Source: Acidisoma sp. PAMC 29798
GTDB taxonomy: Bacteria; Pseudomonadota; Alphaproteobacteria; Acetobacterales; Acetobacteraceae
DNA: 64,000 nt
Assembly: GCF_030252425.1 (NCBI RefSeq)
Contig: NZ_CP126994.1
Span: forward strand, 3,901,001 to 3,965,000
Direction of reading: 5' to 3'
A program made the position numbers and the translations under genes. The notes below the pieces were generated by a model that did not search any database, was not told the origin of the DNA, and worked only from the letters and a program-made list of their open reading frames with translations. Each line of letters starts with the position of its first letter. Position 1 is the first letter of the stretch. Shown here in pieces: positions 43,961 to 52,367 of the stretch.

Positions 43961-46114
43961 ATGGCCGTGATTACAGTCACGAATTCCAACGACAGCGGCA
44001 CGGGCTCTCTCCGCGCAGCACTTGCGGCGACAGCCCCTGGCGACACGATTGCCTTTGCATCGAGCGTTACCAGCATCACGCTGGACTCGCCGCTGACCAT
44101 CGACCCAACGGTCACAATCGACGGGGACTACGCAAAGACAAATGCCAGCGTTACGATTGATGGCGCGGTCATCATCCAGTCCAGCGGCGTTGTCACCATG
44201 GACAACATGCGGATCGTCAACTCCAGCGCCGGTCTGGCGGCGACGTCGAATGCTGAGAAGGGCGATAATGGTGACGCGGGCATGCCTGGTTCCAATGGCC
44301 CGGTGTCCGGAGGGCCAGGAACGCAAGGCGGTGACGCTGATCCGGGTGGGGACGCGACTGAGGCGAGCGGTGTCGCCTTTTCTGGCACGCCGGCCATCGA
44401 AAATGATGGTACACTGACACTGATCAATTCCACTGTGGCCGGCGGCGCCACCGGCGGCAAAGGGGCTGACGGCGCCGATGGCGGCGACGGTGGCTACGGC
44501 GGCGACGGTGGATCGGGGGTTGGTGCGGGTGCCAACGGCGCCAATGGCGGCATCGGCGGCGATGGCGGTTTGGGCAGCCGCGGGACGGATGGTGCCGACG
44601 CTGTCGGCGGCATCCTTAACACCGGCAATCTCACGCTTGAGGATAGCGTCATCACCGGGATCGCGACCGGCGGTGATGGAGGCGACGGCGGTGGTGGTGG
44701 CGCGGGTGAGCCCGGCGGCAGTGGCGGAAAAGGCGGCTTCACGGTCGGCATTGGCACTGCTCCGCCTCCTGGTGGCAACGGTGGTACTGGCGGTAATGGC
44801 GGCGCAGCCGGCACCGGCGCTGACGGCGGCGTGGGCGGCTCTGCCGTCGGCGGGATTCTCAATACTGGCACGGTCGCGGTCGTCGGCGCGGCCGTATTGG
44901 CCGATGACAGCGCGACAGGCGGCACGGGCGGCAAAGGCGGCACGCCGGGTGATGTCGGCGTCGGTGGCCTTGCCGGAACGGGCGCGTCCGGCGGCGCCAA
45001 TGGTCTGGCTGGAAAGGACGGTAATGACGGCACTACAGGCGTGACGGGCGCCGACGGCACCGCGACCAACGATATTCTGAACAATGGCGGCACGGAAAGT
45101 GGCACGCTCACCATCAATGGCCGCATTCTCGAACTCAATACGGATCTGTCGGGCCAGGCCTCGACCGTCAATATTTCCGGCGCGACGCCGACCACCTTCA
45201 CGTATGAGGCTAGCTCGCTGAACGGCACGGCCCCTGACACCGGTACCGTGGACTGGAAGATCGTGACCGGCACGGGTGCCCCTCTGGTGCGGGATTTCAC
45301 GGGTGCCACCTCCGGCACGCTGAGCTTCAGTTCGGGTACGACGCGTTCAGACGAGGCCTTCTCCATCCAGCTCTCTGCAGACGCCGCCGCCCCGCGCGAT
45401 GAGAGTTTCACGGTCGAACTATTCGACCCCTCGACCGGTAATGTCATCGGCTCGCTCGCCTCATTGACACAGACCGTCGTCAATCTGGATGCCCCAGCCT
45501 GCTTCGCCGCCGGCACCCGCATTCACACGTCACGCGGCAATATCGCCGTCGAGGCTCTTGTCGTCGGCGATCTTGTCGTCACCATCAGCGGTGCCCTGCG
45601 GCCGATCATCTGGCTCGGCTCGCGCGAGGTCGATTGTGCACGCCACGGGCGACCCGCTTCCGTGTATCCCGTCCGCATTCAGTCTGGCGCTTTCGGCGTC
45701 GACCTGCCTTTGCGCGACCTCATGCTGTCGCCCGATCACGCGGTCTTTGTCGCGGGTTCACTGATCCCGGTGAAGCACCTCGTCAACGGCAAAACAATCA
45801 TGCTGATGCCCGTCGACAGAATCACCTATTTTCATATTGAGCTGGAAACCCATGATGTCCTTTTCGCTGAAGGACTGACTTGTGAAACCTATCTCGACAC
45901 TGGTGATCGGACATCCTTCGCCGAAAATGGGATGGTGACGGCGCTACATCCGCTCTGGGGGTCCGAGGCGAGGGATATCGGCCTGCTGAACGATGCTTTG
46001 GGTTATGCGCCTTTGCGCGTGACCGGTCCCGAGGTCGCGCGCGTCCGCTCGTTGCTTGCAGCCCAGCGGCCAGTCAAAACTCGCCCAGTCAGCGAACGGC
46101 GAACGGCCACCTGA
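43961..46114 (+). CDS. glycine-rich repeat protein with C-terminal Hint domain
   Basis: A 717-residue protein without a classical signal peptide. Residues ~1-90 resemble the start of choice-of-anchor/parallel beta-helix surface proteins (ITVTNSNDSGTGSLRAALAAT). Residues ~90-370 are Gly/Asp-rich (GGxGGxGG interrupted by GGILNTGNLTLEDS-type strands). From ~514 there is a Hint_2 domain: CFAAGTRIHTSRGNIAVEAL with its leading Cys, RPIIWLGSREVDCARH, and LMLSPDHAVFVAGSLIPVKHLVNG. Hint domains cleave or join peptide bonds at that Cys; the usual Asn end is not present, so cleavage without splicing is more likely. GAGGAG precedes the ATG. Export may be by a type I route. Confidence 0.88.
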   Translation: MAVITVTNSNDSGTGSLRAALAATAPGDTIAFASSVTSITLDSPLTIDPTVTIDGDYAKTNASVTIDGAVIIQSSGVVTMDNMRIVNSSAGLAATSNAEKGDNGDAGMPGSNGPVSGGPGTQGGDADPGGDATEASGVAFSGTPAIENDGTLTLINSTVAGGATGGKGADGADGGDGGYGGDGGSGVGAGANGANGGIGGDGGLGSRGTDGADAVGGILNTGNLTLEDSVITGIATGGDGGDGGGGGAGEPGGSGGKGGFTVGIGTAPPPGGNGGTGGNGGAAGTGADGGVGGSAVGGILNTGTVAVVGAAVLADDSATGGTGGKGGTPGDVGVGGLAGTGASGGANGLAGKDGNDGTTGVTGADGTATNDILNNGGTESGTLTINGRILELNTDLSGQASTVNISGATPTTFTYEASSLNGTAPDTGTVDWKIVTGTGAPLVRDFTGATSGTLSFSSGTTRSDEAFSIQLSADAAAPRDESFTVELFDPSTGNVIGSLASLTQTVVNLDAPACFAAGTRIHTSRGNIAVEALVVGDLVVTISGALRPIIWLGSREVDCARHGRPASVYPVRIQSGAFGVDLPLRDLMLSPDHAVFVAGSLIPVKHLVNGKTIMLMPVDRITYFHIELETHDVLFAEGLTCETYLDTGDRTSFAENGMVTALHPLWGSEARDIGLLNDALGYAPLRVTGPEVARVRSLLAAQRPVKTRPVSERRTAT

Positions 46115-46379
46115 TCAGTTACTGGCCGAGGCCTGTGAGGTCCGGAGGGTGGCCGAGCGGCAAATGGAGCAGCCGCTCGGCATCGGTAATCGGCAGATGG
46201 TTTATGCTGGCAATACGGCGCTGTGAAGCTGCCCCTTTGTCGACCGGACATCGGGCATAACGTCGAAAAGCTAAGCGTAAGCCTAGCAACGTATGATCTC
46301 CAGGGAGCAAAAAAGATCCTGGTCAGACTGACGCCGGGTCAGGGACGATCGCTTCTTTCTGCGACATAGGAGGGCGGTC

Positions 46380-46503
46380 ATGGAATAGTTCGTTAAGCTC
46401 GAGGCGAAGACTGGCTGGGGCGACGTGGAGACGATTGAAGTCGGCAGGCTCGAACGGCGGGTTGTCGGGTTGAGGGCGGAGGAGATCGGCCTGACCCTGG
46501 CCG
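46380..46503 (+). pseudogene. ISKra4-like transposase, N-terminal fragment with stop
   Basis: After AGGAGGGCGGTC, the ATG at 46380 reads ME-stop-FVKLEAKTGWGDVETIEVG, RLERRVVGLRAEEIGLTLA, resembling the N-terminus of ISKra4-type transposases. There is a TAG at the third codon and the frame is lost at 46503. Family assignment is tentative. Confidence 0.4.
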
Positions 46504-46659
46504 GTTCTGTCAGAACCTGTGCCAGAGACCGATCTGGTGGCGCGTGCTTGGCTGCCCTAGTGTTTGCAAGGGGCAGCGACGGCTGGGATCGAGATGAACT
46601 GTGTGGGCTGTGGATCGGCAGCGGTGGCGGAGCGGCGCGAGGTCGCCGCACGTGGCTAC

Positions 46660-46793
46660 CGGCGGTAACAACGCTCCGCCATAGGGATCAAGCGACAGCA
46701 CCGTATGCACCTGGGCAGCCAATCCGTCGAAACCCTTGCGCATGTCGGTGAACCCGCATCCCAGATACACGCGCGTGCCGGCGGCAGCATCAT
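46660..46793 (-). pseudogene. IS66 TnpB fragment, frameshifted
   Basis: Starts with an ATG overlapping the tnpA stop. After a one-base loss in the first five codons it reads [37 protein letters not shown], the conserved core of the IS66 second protein, and similarity ends near 46670. Confidence 0.75.
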
Positions 46794-47254
46794 GGCGCCG
46801 CGAGCGCCGCAAGCACGCGCTGCAGTAGCGTGCCGTCCACATCGGACCCGATACGCAGCCGAACACCCGACTGCAGCTCGACCTCGATCACGCCCGCAGC
46901 CTACTCCGCTACCGGCCATGGCGGCGGCATCGGCGTCGCCGGTGTGTCGTGGCAGGTGCTCGGCAACGCCATCGCAGCTTCAGGCTGGGTCTCGACCGTG
47001 GCGAAGCCTGCCATCGCCGTTCGAAGTATCTGCTTGCGCCACGTATAAATCAGCCCCGTGCCAATGCCATGCCGGTCGGCTACGACCTGCGCCACCGAAC
47101 CAGGCACCAAGGTCTCGCGGACGATGGCCAGCTTGGCCGCCGAGGTCCACCGCCGCCGACGCTCCGGCCGGACAAGCATCTCGACGCGGTCCGGAAGAGT
47201 GCTCATACGACCGTCGTATGACTGCTCATAAGAGCTTTCGTTCCCGTCAGTCAT
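46790..47254 (-). pseudogene. IS66 TnpA with a premature stop
   Basis: MTDGNESSYEQSYDGRMSTL, RRRRWTSAAKLAIVRETLVPG, SVAQVVADRHGIGTGLIYTWRKQ give a clear TnpA helix-turn-helix. A TAG at about 46901 interrupts the frame; beyond it, still in frame, [20 protein letters not shown] and [12 protein letters not shown] complete the protein. One nonsense mutation therefore separates it from an intact gene. Confidence 0.8.
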
Positions 47255-47612
47255 GCACTGCCCCACCAACATCAATTGGCAGGATGCTCAATTGGAACCA
47301 GCGCCGAAACGTGGGGCTGCGCTTTCGCTTACGAGCAAACGCGGCAAAGGCCGCGATGTCCGTCTCTGGCCCTGGAGCCGGATGACCGCCTGGCGTCAGG
47401 TTCATGCCGTGATGGAAGGCGCCGGACTCTCTGGGCCGCACGCCTCACCCAAGCGGCTCCGGCACGGCTTCGGGGTGGCGGCAGTCTCCGCCGGCATCTC
47501 CCTTAACCTTGTCCAGAAATTGCTCGGCCACGCCCAGCTCTCCACAACCGCCATCTATGCCGATGCCGTCGGCGCCGAGGAGAAAGACATCGCCCGTCGT
47601 ATGTGGGGGTAG
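47253..47612 (+). pseudogene. tyrosine recombinase (integrase), C-terminal fragment
   Basis: RLWPWSRMTAWRQVHAVMEG, SPKRLRHGFGVAAVSAGISLNLVQKLLGHAQLSTTAIYAD is the catalytic end of a phage-type integrase: the His-x-x-Arg-like RLRHGFG, the LLGHAQ histidine and the Tyr nucleophile in TAIYAD. The N-terminal core-binding domain and the first catalytic Arg are missing; the opening ~25 codons are not family sequence. Confidence 0.75.
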
Positions 47613-47770
47613 GTTTCGACTAGTCTCGGTTCGTAGCAGCGCCGCGAGTTCGCACGCATCTACCGCCAGCGCTTCGGCCAACTGCTTTCGAAAACCTTGC
47701 GTGGCGCTAAAAAGTAATTGCCCCTGAAAGAACGTTAGCAACAGCGCATGGATATGAGGGATGGTCCGGG

Positions 47771-49390
47771 CTAGGGCTGCAGGCTTGTCGGATAGAGCTG
47801 CTGCCAGAAGGCGCAGTGATGGGCGGACGCACCATCGAAATACCCGACCTTTCCGGGTTCGAGGCGCATGATCTTCTTGGTGGAGGTCATGGGGGCCCAG
47901 GCGGGCTCACCCTTAGCCGCAGGCATACCGGTCGCGGCAAAGCTCGTCCAATATTCCATCATCACTGTGGCCAGATGCTGCGATCCCGGCGCGAGCGCGG
48001 GACCGTTCAACTTCGTCGTATTCGTGAAGCGCGGGAATTGATACGGCAGTTCGGAGGAGTGGACGGCACCCATTTCGAAACCCGGATTGTCCGTCACCGG
48101 TGGTGCATCGCGATCGGCGAATTCATATTGGAATACGGACACATAGGCGCTCGCTAGCTTGCCGGTTTCTTGAAAGCCGCAATTGTTGAGGCCGTTGTCC
48201 TGGCGATAGTCGGACATCACGGTGCCGACGGCGGCAGCCGGCGACGAAAAATGCGACAGCAGATATTCAGCCAGCACACGGTCGGTCTTGTCGCCGTAAG
48301 CGCTCCGCAGCACGGCGGCGTAATTCGCCGGCGTTATTATGCTGCCGCCTTGAACCGCATAGGCGACATAGAGCCGAAGCTCGTCCCGGTTGCCGCCATT
48401 GATGATCGGCACGCGCAGGAAGCGCCCGCTCGCGAGCGCTTCGGCTGGCTGCTCAGGCACGCCGCTTGCGCCCACAGACGGCACGTACATCATAATGTCG
48501 CTGCCCGCCACCTTCGACGCCGCGTTTAGCAGGTCCTTCACCGGCTTGGCCTGCAGGCAGGCAAGCTCACCCACGCCATCTGCGCAGCCGACCAGCGTGG
48601 CCACTTTTTCACCGACGGCATCGGCCTCCGTCAGCGTGCGCAGATGCTGAGTGCAATTGGCGCTCTGGATGATCGCCTTGGAAAATAGGCCCTTCGTCTC
48701 TCCCGGCGCCGCGATATGCATGCAAATCGAGGCTGCGCCCGCAGATTCACCCGCCACTGTAACGTTCTTCGGATCTCCGCCGAAGGCGGCGATATTGCGC
48801 TGAACCCAGCCCAGGGCGGCGCGCTGATCCTCCAACCCGTAGGACCCATCATTGGCCCGGTCAAAGGTCGGGCTCGCCATGAACCCGAACACTCCGAGGC
48901 GATAGTTGAAGGACACGACGATCGCATTGCCGCTCAGTGCCATATGCGCCAGCGGATAGATGGCGGTCGAGCCGCCGACGAAGGCGCCTCCGTAAATCCA
49001 AGCAATGACCGGGCGTTTCGCGCTCATCGATGCGCCCTTGGGGGACGGCACAGTCACGTTGATCGACAGGCAATCCTCATTATAGCCGGCCTCGGTGAGG
49101 CCATACCGCGCAAGCTGCGGGCAGCCGCTGCCGAAATGGGTAGCGTCGCGAATGCCGGACCAGGCAGCCGCCGGCTGCGGCGGCGCCCAGCGGAGCGCCC
49201 CGGTTGGCGAGACCGCATACGGAATGCCCTTGAAGGCGATAACGCCATCTTCGCGCAGGCCACGCACGGCGCCACTATCAGTTTGCACGACCGTGAGATC
49301 AGATGAGGTCGCACTGGCTGTCCCCGGGGAAGATACCGCCGCAAGCGCCAGAAGAAAAAGGCCGAGGGCCGCGCGCTTGGAGTACTTCAT
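47771..49390 (-). CDS. secreted type B carboxylesterase
   Basis: A 539-residue carboxylesterase/para-nitrobenzyl esterase-type hydrolase. Residues 1-27 are a signal peptide (ALGLFLLALAAVSSPGTASA). The family start VQTDSGAVRGLREDGVIAFKGIPYA, the oxyanion hole WIYGGAFVGGS, and the nucleophile elbow VAGESAGAAS (Ser216) are all present; GAVHSSELPYQF carries the catalytic His. It would cleave ester bonds in the periplasm or outside the cell. The ribosome-binding AGAGG is inside one arm of a 10-bp inverted repeat, so translation may be controlled by leader structure. Confidence 0.9.
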   Translation of the reverse strand: MKYSKRAALGLFLLALAAVSSPGTASATSSDLTVVQTDSGAVRGLREDGVIAFKGIPYAVSPTGALRWAPPQPAAAWSGIRDATHFGSGCPQLARYGLTEAGYNEDCLSINVTVPSPKGASMSAKRPVIAWIYGGAFVGGSTAIYPLAHMALSGNAIVVSFNYRLGVFGFMASPTFDRANDGSYGLEDQRAALGWVQRNIAAFGGDPKNVTVAGESAGAASICMHIAAPGETKGLFSKAIIQSANCTQHLRTLTEADAVGEKVATLVGCADGVGELACLQAKPVKDLLNAASKVAGSDIMMYVPSVGASGVPEQPAEALASGRFLRVPIINGGNRDELRLYVAYAVQGGSIITPANYAAVLRSAYGDKTDRVLAEYLLSHFSSPAAAVGTVMSDYRQDNGLNNCGFQETGKLASAYVSVFQYEFADRDAPPVTDNPGFEMGAVHSSELPYQFPRFTNTTKLNGPALAPGSQHLATVMMEYWTSFAATGMPAAKGEPAWAPMTSTKKIMRLEPGKVGYFDGASAHHCAFWQQLYPTSLQP

Positions 49391-49396
49391 GAGTGC

Positions 49397-49449
49397 CTCT
49401 TTTGAGATGGGCTATCGCTGAGGCATTACGCCGAGCGTCCTCAAAAGAG
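49397..49449 (-). promoter_or_regulatory. inverted repeat covering the esterase ribosome-binding site
   Basis: CTCTTTTGAG (49397-49406) and its exact complement (49440-49449) lie just before the esterase ATG at 49390. In the transcript the ATG-proximal arm reads CUCAAAAGAG and contains AGAGG, the Shine-Dalgarno. The 33-base interior also has a GGCGUAAUGCC hairpin. It may act as an RNA switch, or as a DNA operator with arms four helical turns apart. Confidence 0.5.
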
Positions 49450-49895
49450 CACGCACCGCTAACATGAACAACGATCTGTAGCAGTGCATGAGGCAACGCC
49501 AAACCGCAACTGAAACCTAGTCGTTAAGTCTTGATTGCGGACAACGCTCCATAATGAATCGGTGGCGCCGTGCGCATGCATCACCGCCTCTGCCACTCCG
49601 CCACGTGACCCGGGCCTGACCTCGGTACGCTGCTAGGAGTGGGATTGGGCAGGGCCGGGAATTCTTGATCGCGCATTAGGAGGTTCTCGAACGGCGAGAG
49701 ACGCGTTTTCTCAGCAGAACATGCGTTTATATCTGCGATACAATTCGAACGTCGAATGCGGTGCAATTGGAGGCCGTTGGTCGCCCACTCGCCAAGCCCG
49801 TTGCAGTGAGATAATGACGATCACCACGATTGCTGTGTGCAGAAATCACCCATAAGGACAGCCTAATCGACATCCACTTTCCGGAGCCAACCATC
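49450..49895. other. 446 bp with no recognisable gene
   Basis: No coding frame or RNA gene is supportable. The right end provides the leader of the small secreted protein, with GGAG about ten bases before its ATG. Confidence 0.5.
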
Positions 49896-50240
49896 ATGCG
49901 TCAGTCCTTTACGACGATGGCCGCAATGCTCGGACTGCTTGCCCTCGCCGCCCCCGCGATAGCGCAGGCATATTACCTGCCCAAGAAGCTCAGTGCCAGC
50001 GACATGCAGATGCTGACGATCGAAGGCAACACGCTGACGCCGGGCGGAAAGCAGACAGGCGCATGGTCCAACCCAAAAACAGGGCATTCGGGGACAGCCG
50101 CGATTCTCAAGAAGACCGAAAAGAAAGGAATGCACTGCGAGCTATACGAATATACGTTCCGCACCGGCACCAGCTCGGATAACACGCCCTACAAGCTTAA
50201 TTGGTGCAAGACCGACACCGCTTGGAAGATTGCCAACTAA
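49896..50240 (+). CDS. small secreted protein, function unknown
   Basis: A 114-residue protein with a clear signal peptide (MRQSFTTMAAMLGLLALAAP, cleavage near AIAQA). The ~90-residue mature part has two cysteines (GMHCELYEY and LNWCKTD), likely disulphide-linked, and ends TAWKIAN. It may resemble small alphaproteobacterial surface antigens, but I do not recognise the family with confidence. It stands alone. Confidence 0.65.
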   Translation: MRQSFTTMAAMLGLLALAAPAIAQAYYLPKKLSASDMQMLTIEGNTLTPGGKQTGAWSNPKTGHSGTAAILKKTEKKGMHCELYEYTFRTGTSSDNTPYKLNWCKTDTAWKIAN

Positions 50241-50433
50241 TCAGGTCGCAACGGCTGGCTTGTCCCCCCGTCATTGGCGGGCGATCGTCTAGAGCGAGAC
50301 GATATCTCTCGTCTAGCGGCGGCCGCATCCTTGGCCCAATCAGCGTGCGCATTACCTACACCAAGGCGCACCGCTATCGGCCCGGATGCATCGTCACGCG
50401 GGCCGGTGTGCTCAGTTACGATTTCTGTTCGTC

Positions 50434-51599
50434 CTAAACGGTCTCTCTCCAAAGGGGCTGCGTACTGCAACGAAATGCACCACCAAAACCTCGCGAGATT
50501 TGGAAATCTACGTATTCTACCCGGATTCCGTGCTTCGCGACCTCATCGCCGATCCGCTTGAAGAATGGGTCCGTTACGTAAACCGTCGGGCTGATGGGCA
50601 GACCGTTCGTACCGAGGTTCGCTGCCTCCTCCTGACTCACGGAAATCCTTTCCCAGTTTGCCAGCGCTTTCGGGACGCCGTCGAGTAGCCCGTCGGCGTA
50701 GACGGCGAGAAGACCCTCGCGCACCATCCCCATCGTACAGTCGAGATGGAGGATATCGGGCTTCATCAACACAGATTCCACGGTGTAGCCGGACGGTGCC
50801 AACAGCTTGCGTAGGTGCTCGGCGCCCTGCAGGGTGGATGCACGGCCAGAGTGGCCAACAAACACGTGGCGCCCGTAGACCAGAACGTCTCCCCCTTCAA
50901 GAAAGGGCCCAGGCCCGCCGTCATCGACTTCGAGCGGCATAATCTCGGGTTGTGGCAAGGCGGTATAGGTGCAAGCTGCCGGGAGAACCTCAGCGTACAT
51001 AATGTTGCGGCTGGGGAGTACTTCATGCCGACGCTGCGGAAACATCAGCGAGCCTTCTATAACGTAGTTGCCAACGGTGAACCAAGGATCACGGACAAAG
51101 TCGTTGCTGTAACCCTGCTTGCCACCGGCAGCCTTTTCATACTCAGTCAAAAGTCTGGGACGAAAGACTTCTACGCCGTGCTTCTCGAGGACCGCTTTGA
51201 AAGCGGTTCGTTCGGCTTCCCATTGCGCCTGCCGTTCGGGCATAGCAATCGCATGGTCCTTGCCCATCAATGAGTGAATGAGAGCACGCTTGCCCTTCGG
51301 CATGATGGCGATCTCCGCATCGAGCTGCTCCGGCGTGAAAAGGCTGGCATCCGGAAGTCGCAACTGAGATTGCGCAAGCACAACAGTACGCAACGCTGCG
51401 AACTCGGTCTCTACGAAATGCGTCTGGATGAGGCGGGCACGGACGACTGTCCGGCACCGTTAGACGCTCCGGGTGTGGTTGCCGTAGTCGGTGGGCTAGC
51501 CGCCAAAGCGACGAAAGGCATCGCGGTCCCTATTGCAGCTCCTGCGATAATAGATCTGCGGCTGATCGCATTGGCCTCGGTTATCTTAACCACAGGCAA
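50434..51599 (-). pseudogene. Tat-exported amidinotransferase/ADI-like enzyme, frameshifted
   Basis: The catalytic body (50434-51393, 319 residues from a TTG) belongs to the amidinotransferase/arginine-deiminase superfamily: FVRDPWFTVGNYVIEGSL, LEGGDVLVYGRHVF, PDILHLDCTMG (His) and GGAFRCSTQPL (nucleophile Cys). Upstream, another frame beginning TTG at 51599 with GAGGA ahead encodes a twin-arginine leader, AISRRSIIAGAAIGTAMPFVALAA. Body-like sequence (RARLIQTHFVETEFAAL) continues upstream of 51393 in the body frame to about 51450, so one frameshift near 51450 splits a single gene of about 388 residues. The body could still be made from the TTG, without export. Confidence 0.72.
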
Positions 51600-51722
51600 A
51601 TCCTCTTTCTAGCGAAATCAGGATAATCATTCTCACGATTATAGTAACCGTAGGGCAATGGCTATGATCAATAAGTCCTGAACCTAGCACTACTTTGGTA
51701 GATTCTTATTGTCTCTAGAATT

Positions 51723-51977
51723 CTAGGGATTCTCAGGAACGAGTTTGCGTGATTCATAGGAGGTCGGTACGATCCCGGCGGCCGCCTTCGCGGCATTCGT
51801 TGCGGTGGAAACGGCGATCCCCATCTGCGCCTGCCTCAGCGCCGGGGCATCGTTGGCCCCATCGCCGCGCATGCCGACGATATGCGAGTCTGCCTGTAGC
51901 GCCTTGACAAAGCGGAACTTGTCCTCGGTCACAACGCCGGCGAAAAATGCGTAGTCTTCCGCCTTGATTCGGGGCGC
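51723..51977 (-). pseudogene. P-type ATPase fragment
   Basis: [49 protein letters not shown] is the hinge region of a proton-efflux or similar cation P-type ATPase, including the conserved GDGxNDAP loop. The remainder of the pump (phosphorylation DKTGT site, nucleotide domain, membrane helices) is absent on both sides. It is a relic of a gene of 800 or more residues. Confidence 0.75.
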
Positions 51978-52367
51978 GGGCTTAACGCATAGCGGAGGCA
52001 CTCCGAAAGCGAGGGATCGCGATCACGAATACTACCGCTTCCAACGCAGGCACTTTCAGAACGTCCTTGAAGTCGAGCCGACTGCGCACCCTTGGGTGCG
52101 AGGGCAGACCGCCGCGGCGGTTTGCCCGTCACCTCGATCCTGCCGACGGTGACGTCGAGGTGTCGCGATTGATAGCCATGGGCTACCGTCAGTCTGACCA
52201 GGATTCTTCCGCTCCCCATCCCGGGCGAGTGCATTCTTTGTGCCAAGCTCGTTTGGGCTGCGCCAAGATGACGCGCGCAGTACGGGATAGAATGCGGCGC
52301 TTGCAGGCATTGGTCTCCGCCACAGAAGAACGCCGCCGCTTTGTTACCCGCTCGTTCGTATTCCAAT
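51978..52367. other. 390 bp with no recognisable gene
   Basis: No frame could be supported, although some of it may be further decayed P-type ATPase. It precedes the end of the aspartate decarboxylase gene. Confidence 0.4.
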
